A stretch of DNA of 64,000 bases from Spirosoma utsteinense (GTDB taxonomy: Bacteria; Bacteroidota; Bacteroidia; Cytophagales; Spirosomataceae): contig NZ_VFIA01000022.1 in the NCBI RefSeq assembly GCF_014282275.1, positions 1 through 64,000 on the forward strand. The letters are read 5' to 3'. A program made the translations under genes and the position numbers. The notes beneath the pieces were generated by a model. That model ran no database searches and had not been told where the DNA came from. It was given only the letters and a program-made list of their open reading frames with translations. Of this stretch, positions 8,922 to 18,449 are shown in pieces (the stretch's first letter is position 1; every line of letters starts with the position of its first letter).

Positions 8922-9845
8922 TCATTTACTGTACTTTAGTTTTGTTGCTATTGATGAACGGTTATAAGATCCGAAGCAACCCAAGCCACCCTGGATATTG
9001 CTTGGAATCAACACTGGTTCGGCAAATGGATTAGTACTTGCCTGTAATTGCTGGTCTAATGCTTTGTGGTAGCGGTAGTAGGCTTCATCAACATGTAAAA
9101 GATGAACCAATACTTCGATTGATCGGCATTTGTTGTTGATCGCAATTGCATTTGTTTGATCCCATACATAAGCCGACGCCGATAATAGATTATCTGATGG
9201 CTTACTGCTTATAAGTCCTAAATTGTTGTCTGCCATGTTGAACGGTATTGTACTCAACTTGGTAAACGCAGCCGTTTTTGGTGATTCATACAGAATCCCC
9301 TGGATGGCTCCTTGAAGTTGATAGCGATCGGTTGTCGATATAGAATTCTGCCAGGTGCAGATGACAGACAAAGGTTTCTGATCTGTTGTATCACCCTTTT
9401 TTGTTAAACTTGAGTCCATCCTGACCGATTTGAGAGGGACCATCTGTGGGACAGTGCTGACTGCTATTACCTGATTTCCGTCAGGTGTTTGGACAGTTAA
9501 CGTGTAAGTTGCACCTGCACGGATGGGCAGTTTACCAGCGTTAATCCGATAATAATATAATTTAGCATCGTATTCTAATACGACTGTCTTATCGCCATTG
9601 GTCAGTTTGACGAGCGCATCTTTGATTTCTACATTTTTCAAAGGGTTGTTGTCAAGGACTGGTCTGGACCGGGTAACCTTAGCCGTCAACATCGTGTCTT
9701 GTGGTGAAATGAAACAGTCGACAACTAAGCGCCCAGACTGTGCTGTCAGCTCAACTGGCTGGACTTCTTCCCGGGCATTTTGGCAGGAAGTGAACAAACA
9801 GGAAGAAGCAAGAAAGGTTAGTGCTAAAACGAGGAACCGGTTCAT
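8922..9845 (-). CDS. DUF4249 lipoprotein, partner of the TonB receptor
   Basis: 307 aa from ATG 9845. Four codons further upstream a TTG is possible. The N-terminus is a lipoprotein signal with lipobox-like FTSC (cysteine near residue 21) followed by QN. An early beta-sandwich-like segment (LVVDCFISPQDTMLTAKVTRSRP) is characteristic of DUF4249, and a conserved tail contains GGLGCFGSYNRS. DUF4249 genes in Bacteroidota regularly follow a TonB-dependent receptor, as here, only 73 bases behind it, and are thought to be surface partners analogous to SusD. The ligand is unknown. Confidence 0.85.
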   Translation of the reverse strand: MNRFLVLALTFLASSCLFTSCQNAREEVQPVELTAQSGRLVVDCFISPQDTMLTAKVTRSRPVLDNNPLKNVEIKDALVKLTNGDKTVVLEYDAKLYYYRINAGKLPIRAGATYTLTVQTPDGNQVIAVSTVPQMVPLKSVRMDSSLTKKGDTTDQKPLSVICTWQNSISTTDRYQLQGAIQGILYESPKTAAFTKLSTIPFNMADNNLGLISSKPSDNLLSASAYVWDQTNAIAINNKCRSIEVLVHLLHVDEAYYRYHKALDQQLQASTNPFAEPVLIPSNIQGGLGCFGSYNRSSIATKLKYSK

Positions 9846-9918
9846 GATAACTATCAAAATAGGCTTAAGGAATTGATTTATTCGGAATTTGCGAACGATA
9901 GCGCCAACTGATCGTTCT

Positions 9919-12327
9919 TTAAAATCGGACTATGTAACTGATAGACGGGACAATGGGGAACAAAGAATATTTGTAAAGCACAGTTTTAGAGGGCTTATCC
10001 TTTCCCTGGTCTTTTCCTTCTAAAGAATACATGAAGGCGTTACGACGATTGTATACATTGTAGGCGCTAATCTCCCAGGTTCGCCCATAATTACCCCTTC
10101 TCTTGTTAAATTGAAGACTGATATCAAGCCGATGGTAAGGAGAGGCACGGAAGCTATTCCGATCGCCATATTCTTTAACATTTGGTCCACTCCCGTACAA
10201 GACAGAAGAGGAGGGATAGGCCGTTACCTGCGCGTTATTACTAAATCCTGAATAACGTGACAGAGGCATAGTCAGCGAGTTGCCCGTACCGTACACCCAA
10301 GTGCCAGCCAGCGTAATAGACGGAGTGAGGTCGTAAATCAAAACAACTGAAGCATCGTGTCGACGGTCATACCGGGGACTGAACAACTTACCATTGTTCA
10401 ATTCCGCAAACTTACTTTGTGTCCAGGACAAGGTGTAACCCAGCCAGCCAGAAAGACGCCCTGATCGTTTTTGTAACATCAATTCGGCACCATACGACCA
10501 GCCGCGACCATCTGTTACCTCATCGGTCCAATGCGAAGCATCGACAGCGCCCTGCGAGTTAGTTGTTAAAAGACTAGCTCCTTCCCGATAACTGAGTAGA
10601 TTATTCATCTCCTTGTAATATCCCTCAGCTGTGAGTGTGATTCCTGAAGCAGGTATATCCTTAGCAAGACCCAGAGCGATTTGCTGTGACTGCTGAGGTT
10701 TTATATGGCCGACCGTTGGCATCCATATATCAGTAGAAAGACCGATACCGGTACTGGATAATAGATGAACGTATTGATTCATCAATGCATAAGAACCTTT
10801 CACCGCTACTGTTGGAGCTAGTTTGTAAGATGCTGACAAGCGTGGCTCCGGGCGGATATAAGTTTTTGAGGGTGAAGAGGTAGCGGTAACTAAACTTGTA
10901 TTTGGCGTTGAATAGTAACTCAAACGCATACCGCTATGAATCTGTAGTCGATCAGTTGGACGCCAGTAGTGCTCTATATAGGCCCCTGCTTCCAGCGCAT
11001 TTATCGTTTGTGAACTCGATTGATGTGCTGCATCCTGAGTCGATTCAATTGATGCTTTAGGAGTAAACTGGTGGTGCGTTACCTGGACACCAAATCCTAA
11101 CTGATGCAGCTCATTAATGTATTGGTTGATGTCATACTTAGCACCCAAATCGCGAATAGCCGACTGGTAACGAAGTGTGTATAGTAAATCCTGCGCCATT
11201 GTTGGTGCCGACTGCTGATCGGAAACGCCCATAACATACTGGCTAAAAATCAACGACAGGTTTGTTGTTGTACCGCCTGTATACCGGTGGTTCCATCGAG
11301 CACTACCCGCCATATTCGACCAGTTTAAGCCTGATCGTATGGGTGTTGTATCTGTTTTACGATCGTTAAGAAACTGGTCTTTACTACTATACCCGCTTAC
11401 GTAAAATTTGTCGTTCGCTCCTCCATCAATGGTAAGCTTGGCATTCAGGTCGTAGAAGTAAGACTTGGTAACAGGCTGGTCCGATTTATTTATCTGTGCA
11501 AGATCACTTACCAAATCCAAGTAGGTTCGTCGACCAGAAATCAGGAAAGTGACTTTAGGCGCTATGGGCCCCTGGAGCGTAAGCCTTGACGCTACCAGAC
11601 CCAGACTTCCTTCACCATGTAATTTGTCTGAACTACCATCTTTGGTTGTTAATTCGATAACTGATGACAACCGACCACCGAATTTGGCAGGGAAGCCACC
11701 TTTGGTCAAGTCAACTCTTTTCAGGACATCGCCATTAAAGGCTGAAAAGAAGCCTAACAAATGGTTTGGGTTGTAAATAGGTGCCTCGTCCAGAAGAATC
11801 AGGTTTCCATCCGGACTGCCTCCCCGCACATACAAACCAGCGTTACCTTCTGATCCCTTCTGTACACCAGGCATCAATTGCAATACTTTGAGCGGGTCCT
11901 TCTCACCAAACAAGGCTGGTACTTTTTGTAACTGAGTACTGGTCAGACTAAGCTTTCCCATCTCCACATCGTCAGCCTGGGCGACACGGCTTGCCAGTAC
12001 CTTTTGCTCGTTTAAAAGTTGACCTGGGAGTAAAGTAATGCTGATTTTAGTATCTTCTGAAGCGACAATAGTTTCTACAACCGTAGTGAACCCGACCGAT
12101 GAGAAACTAACCTTTAGATTGGTCTTGACTGGTACTGTAACCGTAAAGAATCCCTGATCATTTGTGATAGTACCTTTTTGATTGTCAATTATATATACGT
12201 TGGCGTGGCTAATAGGTTTGAAGGTGCCTGCTTCGTAGACATGCCCGCTAATGGTACAGTTCTTCGGCGCTCCCAGGCTAATTGATCCTTTTAACAAGAA
12301 GAGACACAGTAATAGTACTAGACGCAT
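9919..12327 (-). CDS. TonB-dependent receptor with carboxypeptidase-like N-terminal domain
   Basis: 802 aa. Signal peptide residues 1-19; a carboxypeptidase-regulatory-like domain follows (about 22-105, GHVYEAGTFKPISHANVYI); then the plug domain (about 120-230) with LQLMPGVQKGSEGNAGLYVRGG and DEAPIYNP. The remainder is a 22-strand-type outer-membrane barrel ending in YIVRF, a proper C-terminal aromatic. It imports an unknown ligand using TonB energy. It is transcribed with the DUF4249 gene. The pair sits between capsule genes on the opposite strand, so a link to polysaccharide or oligosaccharide uptake is possible but unproven. Confidence 0.9.
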   Translation of the reverse strand: MRLVLLLCLFLLKGSISLGAPKNCTISGHVYEAGTFKPISHANVYIIDNQKGTITNDQGFFTVTVPVKTNLKVSFSSVGFTTVVETIVASEDTKISITLLPGQLLNEQKVLASRVAQADDVEMGKLSLTSTQLQKVPALFGEKDPLKVLQLMPGVQKGSEGNAGLYVRGGSPDGNLILLDEAPIYNPNHLLGFFSAFNGDVLKRVDLTKGGFPAKFGGRLSSVIELTTKDGSSDKLHGEGSLGLVASRLTLQGPIAPKVTFLISGRRTYLDLVSDLAQINKSDQPVTKSYFYDLNAKLTIDGGANDKFYVSGYSSKDQFLNDRKTDTTPIRSGLNWSNMAGSARWNHRYTGGTTTNLSLIFSQYVMGVSDQQSAPTMAQDLLYTLRYQSAIRDLGAKYDINQYINELHQLGFGVQVTHHQFTPKASIESTQDAAHQSSSQTINALEAGAYIEHYWRPTDRLQIHSGMRLSYYSTPNTSLVTATSSPSKTYIRPEPRLSASYKLAPTVAVKGSYALMNQYVHLLSSTGIGLSTDIWMPTVGHIKPQQSQQIALGLAKDIPASGITLTAEGYYKEMNNLLSYREGASLLTTNSQGAVDASHWTDEVTDGRGWSYGAELMLQKRSGRLSGWLGYTLSWTQSKFAELNNGKLFSPRYDRRHDASVVLIYDLTPSITLAGTWVYGTGNSLTMPLSRYSGFSNNAQVTAYPSSSVLYGSGPNVKEYGDRNSFRASPYHRLDISLQFNKRRGNYGRTWEISAYNVYNRRNAFMYSLEGKDQGKDKPSKTVLYKYSLFPIVPSISYIVRF

Positions 12328-13270
12328 GACAAGTGTTCGTTTTACCTTATTGGTTAGCTATAAGGCAAAAGTCATTGATCCGTCTGATCCGTCTAATTTT
12401 ATTCTATAAACTGCAATTTCAACTGGGTTTTCGGTACGAATTCGTCCTTTTTCGGTAGGTGCTATTTTTATATACGTAAAAATGTTTTGCTACTAAAAAG
12501 TCTTATTAATATACATTAAGTTTAATTAAAGTGTAGCACTAATATAACATAATCGATAGATTTTTATCGCTGATTATCAGCTAATTAAGCGTTATCGATA
12601 CAAAATATTTGTAGACATTGTAGTTAACCCGCAATTGCCAAAGGTTCCCTACCTACGGCACGCCAAATAGCTTAAAAGGTCTTCTACTATATCTGGCTGA
12701 CGGCAACGGCCGACCGTCGCTACGCGGCCAAAAAATCTCACAGTTCGCGTTAAATTAATAGAGAGGAATAAACACGTCTTAAAATCTGTTTAGATTCAAC
12801 AATTTGCTCAAAGAGAAGAATTGTAAAACTAAGTAGTTGTATTATTTTTATCTATTTTTAGTAGTATACACGTAAGGTATTAGGCAACCTAGTGACAAAT
12901 ATTCTACAGAATTTTTTATTAACTTACTGGCAGAATAATATGTAAATAGGGCTAATTTAAGTATTAAATAAAGGTAATTATTATTTATAATTGTCATATT
13001 AGTTAACAAAAACTTTAAAAAATAAACAAGTTAAAGTTTTAAAAATCTCGAAATTAACATTAGCCTGAATGCTAGTATCAACGGTTAAATAAATTTAAAC
13101 TTAAGAAGTTTGTGTACATACGGTACGCATATAGGTAGCGTATAGCGGCTTACGTGGTCCGGTCCAAACGAAAGCATACTGCAACACCCCATTTTCCTAA
13201 GGTCACCCCATTTTAGTAGCGGTCTGACGACGAGAAATCAATAGGGTTTCAGATTGGGATCATTTATATG
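12328..13270. other. Long AT-rich intergenic region, possible decayed insertion sequence end
   Basis: About 940 bases with no credible gene. It contains a tandem GATCCGTCT pair near 12377-12395, a GC-rich island at about 12700-12735 in otherwise AT-rich DNA, and near the right end two direct copies of CACCCCATTTT (13185 and 13204). It must also hold the promoter of the TonB receptor gene, but I could not assign it. Confidence 0.5.
13185..13214 (-). repeat. Two direct repeats resembling an IS21-type terminus
   Basis: CACCCCATTTT occurs at 13185-13195 and 13204-13214, a 19-base spacing. Read on the minus strand it is AAAATGGGGTG twice. IS21-family ends carry several short repeats of this kind. 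No istA/istB reading frame is nearby, so at most a solitary end remains. Confidence 0.35.
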
Positions 13271-14392
13271 CTAAGGTTTTACAGCACGACGAACGCCGTT
13301 GAGCAGGTTGTCTGCCTGATTAACCGAGGGCGTAAGCCAGGCCCCTTCTCCATTCTCATTCCAGGCGTACGCTAAAACAAGCTTCTCTTTTGGTGTTTTA
13401 TCAGGATGTGTGTTAACCCACTTGCGAGCGTCCCGTATCGCCTTGTAGACAGAACCAGATGAATAGCCAGTATACCGGGAAGACTGTGCATAAGAGCGGC
13501 TGGTGGATGCCCATGGACGTGGATCCCAATTGAGCGTGGCAACGGGAATGTAAGGTAGCGAACCCGCTTCAAAGCGGTTCCAGACCCGGCGACTTCCAGC
13601 CAGTAAACTGTCTATGGGGAAAACTTTACTATTCTGCTTAAAACCAGCATCATGGTAATTATAACCTGTCAGTACATCGAAACCACATCGCTGAGCCTGT
13701 GCCATTTCAGACGCATTGCCCGACAAGCAGGCGGCAATAGTAACACCCGGCAAACCTTGAGACTGAGCAGCCGTACGTAAGCTATCGAACGCCTGCCGAA
13801 TAGCAAGTGAAGTGCCAAATTCTTTTACAAGCGAACCGACACTGAAAAAAATCAACAAAGGACGGCCATTAACGGTCACATATTGCGGCTGCTTAAACAA
13901 GTCGATCCATGCCTGAGAAACAGTAGCCCACTCGGCTGGCCCAACAGTAAATCCCTGATGATTAGCAACCATCAAACAGAACTTTAGCCGCTTCTTATTA
14001 GGCGCTTTCAGGTAAAATTTCAGCGCACGATTGAGCGGATCAGTCCGAAACGTAGTTTTCGTGCTGTTTGGCGAATACCAGCAAAAGCTGAAAAATGAAA
14101 TACCCGCGTCCGCAGCCGCATCAATCTGCTTTTGCATAACGTCCGGTGTGCTCGTTAGCCAGCCCCAACTAGGTTTTCGCTCGGGAAAGCTATCGACCAG
14201 GGCTTCTGTCAGATGATTGTTCGTCAAGCCAGACCAGCCGTCGAAATAATAGGCCCCTAACTTGATGGCTGGCTCAGGCTGCATCTCAACAACTGGCCGA
14301 ACGGAAAGACCTAGTGAAATTCCTGCCGTAACTATAATGAACAACATAAAATAACGCCGACATAGGCTGGAAAAAATGTGCGTATAGTTCAT
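13271..14392 (-). CDS. Secreted GH99/WbsX-like glycan-acting protein
   Basis: 373 aa. Residues 1-30 are a signal peptide or single anchor. The body starts with KLGAYYFDGWSG and continues with PDVMQKQIDAAADAGISFFSFCWY, the layout of GH99-like/WbsX proteins, a TIM barrel often found in O-antigen and capsule loci. The conserved C-terminal block AYAWNENGEGAWLTP corresponds to the AWNEWAEG motif of the family and contains candidate acidic catalytic residues. It is the last gene of the minus-strand polysaccharide series. A periplasmic or surface glycosidase trimming the polysaccharide is the best guess; endo-mannosidase activity is not demonstrated. Confidence 0.78.
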   Translation of the reverse strand: MNYTHIFSSLCRRYFMLFIIVTAGISLGLSVRPVVEMQPEPAIKLGAYYFDGWSGLTNNHLTEALVDSFPERKPSWGWLTSTPDVMQKQIDAAADAGISFFSFCWYSPNSTKTTFRTDPLNRALKFYLKAPNKKRLKFCLMVANHQGFTVGPAEWATVSQAWIDLFKQPQYVTVNGRPLLIFFSVGSLVKEFGTSLAIRQAFDSLRTAAQSQGLPGVTIAACLSGNASEMAQAQRCGFDVLTGYNYHDAGFKQNSKVFPIDSLLAGSRRVWNRFEAGSLPYIPVATLNWDPRPWASTSRSYAQSSRYTGYSSGSVYKAIRDARKWVNTHPDKTPKEKLVLAYAWNENGEGAWLTPSVNQADNLLNGVRRAVKP

Positions 14393-14491
14393 AATGTCCA
14401 GTCAAAAGGGTCAAGTACCAATTTATGAATTGCTAAAAATGCATGCAGCTCATCATCTATTTAAAAAATCAGTAGTTAAATAAAACCATGT

Positions 14492-15001
14492 TTAGGATTC
14501 CATCAAGTCCCATTTTTGCTGAATAATCCGTGCCGGATTCCCTACTACTATCGAATTACTGGGAATGCTTTTAGTAAGAACGCAGCCAGCACCAATAACG
14601 ACATTGTCGCCAATAGTAATCGGTCCGATAATACACACATTAGATCCAATTTCAACATTGTCACCAATGTGGGGGCTACCTTCGACTCTACCATTGTTGC
14701 CTATGGTTGTACAATGACGTATAATACAATTTCTTCCTATAATAGTGCCTGCATTTATTACTAGGGCCTGTCCATGATAAAGAGTGAGCCCTTCACCTAT
14801 ACTAGTCTGATAAGGTATTTCAATCCCAAAAATCCATTCTACTAAGCCTCTATAAAAGAATAAATACGGATATAATAAATACTTCGCAGTTCTATTTATT
14901 GAAGTGTAATTAGCTATACGAAAAAGCAACATTACAGTTTTACCTTTGGGATTAAGGTGATTAGATACCTGATCTTGGTAAATGAATTTGAAAAACTTCA
15001 T
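14492..15001 (-). CDS. Hexapeptide-repeat serine acetyltransferase-like enzyme
   Basis: 169 aa from ATG 15001. A TTG four codons upstream is also possible. The first 70 residues are helical, with YLLYPYLFFYRGLVEW, and the rest is a left-handed beta-helix with hexapeptide units (IGRNCIIRHCTTIGNN, PHIGDNVEIGSN, PITIGDNVVIGAG) closing with VVGNPARII. This is the CysE-like fold used in polysaccharide loci to O-acetylate or N-acetylate sugars with acetyl-CoA. The upstream DUF1972 glycosyltransferase ends 32 bases before it, so co-transcription is likely. It is too short and misplaced to be the housekeeping CysE with confidence. Confidence 0.82.
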   Translation of the reverse strand: MKFFKFIYQDQVSNHLNPKGKTVMLLFRIANYTSINRTAKYLLYPYLFFYRGLVEWIFGIEIPYQTSIGEGLTLYHGQALVINAGTIIGRNCIIRHCTTIGNNGRVEGSPHIGDNVEIGSNVCIIGPITIGDNVVIGAGCVLTKSIPSNSIVVGNPARIIQQKWDLMES

Positions 15002-15032
15002 GAACTTAGACAAAATGGATGAATGGACAAGC

Positions 15033-16178
15033 TTACACCAGTTTGGCCGAATTCAGTAATAAAGTTTCTTCCAGATGCGCTATTTTGCTGTTCTCCAGCG
15101 ATGAGATGAACAAGCTTTCGTATTGATCAACAATGATTGGCCAATGATAAATGTCGCGTACCTTTTGCCGATTTATATCAACAAACAGGCTGTATTGTTT
15201 CTTGCTTACGGTTTTCAACTGCAAAGCAACATCCGCTGGTTTATTGAAGTAAAAGGCATCACTACCTAGTATGGCTTTATTAAATGCATTGTTGTGGGCA
15301 CAGATCAGGCAGTCAGAACCCATGGCTTCCAACAGGGATGGGTTGGTTCCGCCAACCGTGTGACCATGGAAATACAGGCTTGAAAAGTACCGAACGTTGT
15401 TCAACTTGTTGATATCATAGATACCCCCCATAAACCGGATATTCGACTGCGCTTTGTACTTTTCTTCCAGAAATTGACCGTACTTCGTGTGGTTCTTGCC
15501 GACAACCAAGAACGGGGTGTTATCTTTAGCCGCTACTACGCCATCCAGAATCAATTCAATGCTGTTCTCCGGCTCCAGTCGGGCTACGAGCATATTGTAT
15601 GTATAGGGAGCCAGCCCATACTCGGTCAAAACGGAGGGGGCTGGCTCATCAAAGACATATGAACCATACGGTATATAGGTTGAATTCTTGTTATACTTTT
15701 CTTTCAGGTAATCCTGAATACCACGAGAATCAGAAACCAGATAATCGCTCGTATGGGCGGCCCAGGATTCGGCCTGTTGAAGGAAGCGTTGCACCCTTGG
15801 CGAAAATTTAGTTCGCTTCCATTCCAACCCATCCATATTGGTGATGATAACCGAGTTGCGTGGCAGCAACTTATTCCAGATAGAATTACTATTGTAACCA
15901 AGCTGAAGAATAATATCAAAATTCCGTTTACGGGAGTCCAGAATACAATTAAAATCATAAATGAATTGGCCCACTGTACCAACCCGGTACTCAGGGTCGA
16001 AACAGTGAATGATGTCTACCCCTTTAAAGGTCTTTTCCTGATGGAGGTGGTTATGTGAATTATACACCGTAACCTGATGACCTTTCTCAACCAGAGCTAC
16101 GGATAAAAATTCTGCACACTGTTCGAAGCCACTATAGTGGTTGGGCACTCCCCGAGTACCGATGATTCCTATACGCAT
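15033..16178 (-). CDS. DUF1972-containing glycosyltransferase (GT4, rhamnosyltransferase-like)
   Basis: 381 aa. The N-terminus MRIGIIGTRGVPNHYSGFEQ is the hallmark of DUF1972 and is followed by a GT-B glycosyltransferase fold. In the C-terminal half, HGHTVGGTNPSLLEAM contains the glutamate of the GT4 EX7E-type donor motif. Family members in capsule loci add rhamnose or related sugars to the lipid-linked repeat unit on the cytosolic face. A 329-base gap containing a decayed gmd gene separates it from the next upstream gene. The donor sugar is not determinable. Confidence 0.85.
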   Translation of the reverse strand: MRIGIIGTRGVPNHYSGFEQCAEFLSVALVEKGHQVTVYNSHNHLHQEKTFKGVDIIHCFDPEYRVGTVGQFIYDFNCILDSRKRNFDIILQLGYNSNSIWNKLLPRNSVIITNMDGLEWKRTKFSPRVQRFLQQAESWAAHTSDYLVSDSRGIQDYLKEKYNKNSTYIPYGSYVFDEPAPSVLTEYGLAPYTYNMLVARLEPENSIELILDGVVAAKDNTPFLVVGKNHTKYGQFLEEKYKAQSNIRFMGGIYDINKLNNVRYFSSLYFHGHTVGGTNPSLLEAMGSDCLICAHNNAFNKAILGSDAFYFNKPADVALQLKTVSKKQYSLFVDINRQKVRDIYHWPIIVDQYESLFISSLENSKIAHLEETLLLNSAKLV

Positions 16179-16267
16179 TTTCTATGGGGTTTTAGTTGAA
16201 TTTTTGGTATTAAAGAGAATGGACTCAAGCTTTCATGAATCAGGTTTTACCGCAGTTATGTGTGTTA

Positions 16268-16468
16268 TTAAATGACTATCAGCAAAGAAGCGCTTGACCT
16301 AAGCCGCTTAAATGTTGAGGTGCCGGAACTTTGCTTAGCCAGATTAAGAAAAGAAGACATTTGTGCATTAATAGATCCACCATACACCTGGTAGCCAAGA
16401 TTGAGCAATAACTTGAATAGATACGCTCTATTCTGGCCATATACTCCACAAATCAATGCCTTTTTCAT
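16268..16468 (-). pseudogene. gmd: Remnant of a GDP-mannose 4,6-dehydratase gene
   Basis: 66 codons remain. The start MKKALICGVYGQ, the LLLNLGYQVYG strand and the AQMSSFLNL segment align with the first 45 residues of Gmd enzymes, which normally read GxxGQDGAYL at the cofactor site. Here the third glycine of the Rossmann motif is replaced (GVYGQNRAYL), and after about residue 48 the similarity stops and the frame ends. A full Gmd is about 320-370 aa. The locus therefore seems to have lost a GDP-mannose branch. Identification is from memory of the family; a short unrelated orphan gene is the alternative. Confidence 0.65.
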
Positions 16469-16507
16469 GGTAAATAATTTAAGGCGTTAAACCAATTTCT
16501 AAATGGA

Positions 16508-17644
16508 CTACGCTGTAATTTCAACTGTTCGTAAACCCGCCATTACGTTAATCCGTTCTATGATTTTATCGGTGGCTTTTTCCCAGGTAAAGTCTGCACT
16601 TTGCAATAGAGATAAGTGTCGTTTAGCCTGATAATAATCATCGTCGTGTAACAATAAATCAATTTTATCAGCTATGTCTTCCGGCTCATCTGGATTCACA
16701 TACGTTGCCGCAAGTCCGCATATTTCGGGTAATGATGTACGATCCGAAACAACCGTTGGAACGCCACAACTCATAGCTTCCAATGGAGGAAAACCAAAAC
16801 CTTCTGCGTAGGAGGGAAAACAAAATAAAGTGCTCCGGGCATAGATAAGGTATAAATCTTCGTCAGGCACGAACCCTGTAAATTGTATTCGATCCTGTAA
16901 ATTATATTTCTCTATGTAAGGTGCAATCGCAACATTCTTATGGTCGGCCTTTCCTACGATTACAAGAGATATAGCTTTGTCTTTAAGGAAAGGCAATGAT
17001 TTTACTAAATTGATAAGATTCTTCCGAATGTTTATCCGCCCGACAGATAGGATATAGCGTTCGGGTAAATTATATTTTAATTCTATCTCAGCTATCCGTT
17101 CGGGAGTATACTCGGCTAAAGGTTTGAATTTTTTATTTATTCCTAAATAAAGAACACCAATAGTAGCATCGTGACCAAGCTTATGCTTGATAAAACGATC
17201 TTTCTCACTTTTAGATATAGTAAATAGGTAATCGGCCCGTTGCGCTAAAAATCGCATAGGGCTAAAATAGGCAAGTTCTTTCTTTGTAAAGAATTCAGGA
17301 AAGTCTAAAAAAAGAACATCCAGCACACAAACTATTTTTTTTGTTGATACTGGCCAAAGGGATGCAAAGTTTTGAAAAAAAACTATATCTAAGTTTAATT
17401 TCTTAATCCAATAGGGTATAATAAATACATTTGAAAATAAATTCGGTCTGGCCCGAATGGGAACAATTATAACATTTTCCCTTTCTAGCGTTTGGGCCTG
17501 CTCTCTGTATTGATCATCTACAAATAAATATAGCATAAACGGCAACGGACGATTAATAAGTAAATCAACCAGATTTTTCACAACGACCTGCCCACTTGGT
17601 GGCCCTTGAAAATACCATTTAGCATCAAACCCTACATTTACCAT
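16508..17644 (-). CDS. Glycosyltransferase family 4
   Basis: 378 aa. GT-B fold with an N-terminal acceptor domain and a C-terminal donor domain. YILSVGRINIRKNL and the motif SYAEGFGFPPLEAMSCGVP carry the GT4 EX7E pair, and VVSDRTSLPEICG is typical of mannosyl/rhamnosyltransferases of the WbdA/MtfB group. It has no membrane helix and acts at the cytosolic face of the membrane on the lipid-linked oligosaccharide. It starts 28 bases after the upstream GT2 stop, so both are likely co-transcribed. Its nucleotide composition is AT-richer than the flanking kinase and export genes. Confidence 0.87.
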   Translation of the reverse strand: MVNVGFDAKWYFQGPPSGQVVVKNLVDLLINRPLPFMLYLFVDDQYREQAQTLERENVIIVPIRARPNLFSNVFIIPYWIKKLNLDIVFFQNFASLWPVSTKKIVCVLDVLFLDFPEFFTKKELAYFSPMRFLAQRADYLFTISKSEKDRFIKHKLGHDATIGVLYLGINKKFKPLAEYTPERIAEIELKYNLPERYILSVGRINIRKNLINLVKSLPFLKDKAISLVIVGKADHKNVAIAPYIEKYNLQDRIQFTGFVPDEDLYLIYARSTLFCFPSYAEGFGFPPLEAMSCGVPTVVSDRTSLPEICGLAATYVNPDEPEDIADKIDLLLHDDDYYQAKRHLSLLQSADFTWEKATDKIIERINVMAGLRTVEITA

Positions 17645-17672
17645 AATTCGAACTTATACAATGGGTAAATAA

Positions 17673-18446
17673 TTATTTTCGTAAATACGCATTGACTCCC
17701 AATGCGCGAAGATACTTTTTTGTATAAAATTTTGAACCGCTATAATACATGTTAGCAGCAGCGTGTAATGCGGAATACTTACCTGTCTGCGTACTTGCGC
17801 GATATTGTTCCCGAATAGCAGCCCAACTATCACTTGCGCCACCCTCACGCATTATTACCGTAATAGCATCTAAGTAAGCCGTTTTGAGTTTGGCTCCTGG
17901 GCGCAGTAAGAATTCATAATCTCCGACGATTTTATAGCCAATATCAAATTTGCCATGTTCTTCAAATAACGTTCGTGAGTGTAATGAACCCGGATGAGCA
18001 ACAGTCATTTCTCTTAAAAAACGAGGCCATTCCCAACGCCATCCTTTTACACGAATGAAATTCATATTTCCATCAAACATTTCCATTTTAGATGAAATGT
18101 AATCTACTGGGCTAGAGAGTTTATTTATAAATTCTGCATAATTATGTAAAGCACCAGGTAATAAAATGTCATCACTCCCTAAAAACATAACCCAATCACC
18201 TGATGATTTATTTATCCCCTTATTCCACGCATCGTAAATGCCACTATCAGGTTCGCTAATCCAATAGGTAATTTTAGATGAATTTTTCTTTACAATATCA
18301 ATGGTGGTATCCTTTGACCCGCCATCAACAATTATATATTCTAAGTTTGGATAGCGCTGCTCATAAATGCCATTAATTGATTGCTCTAAATATCGTTCTG
18401 CGTTGTAAGTAGCAGTGATTATAGTGATTTTTGGATAAGGTTTCAT
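17673..18446 (-). CDS. Glycosyltransferase family 2 (WcaA/WfgS-like)
   Basis: 257 aa, a single GT-A domain. KITIITATYNAERYLEQS is the GT2 nucleotide-binding start, YIIVDGGSKDTT the first acidic block and LGSDD the DXD-equivalent metal site. It lacks membrane segments. Proteins of this short type add one residue to the repeat unit. The gene begins 3 bases downstream of the Wzy-like stop codon, so translation is probably coupled. The acceptor is unknown. Confidence 0.86.
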   Translation of the reverse strand: MKPYPKITIITATYNAERYLEQSINGIYEQRYPNLEYIIVDGGSKDTTIDIVKKNSSKITYWISEPDSGIYDAWNKGINKSSGDWVMFLGSDDILLPGALHNYAEFINKLSSPVDYISSKMEMFDGNMNFIRVKGWRWEWPRFLREMTVAHPGSLHSRTLFEEHGKFDIGYKIVGDYEFLLRPGAKLKTAYLDAITVIMREGGASDSWAAIREQYRASTQTGKYSALHAAANMYYSGSKFYTKKYLRALGVNAYLRK

Positions 18447-18449
18447 CTG

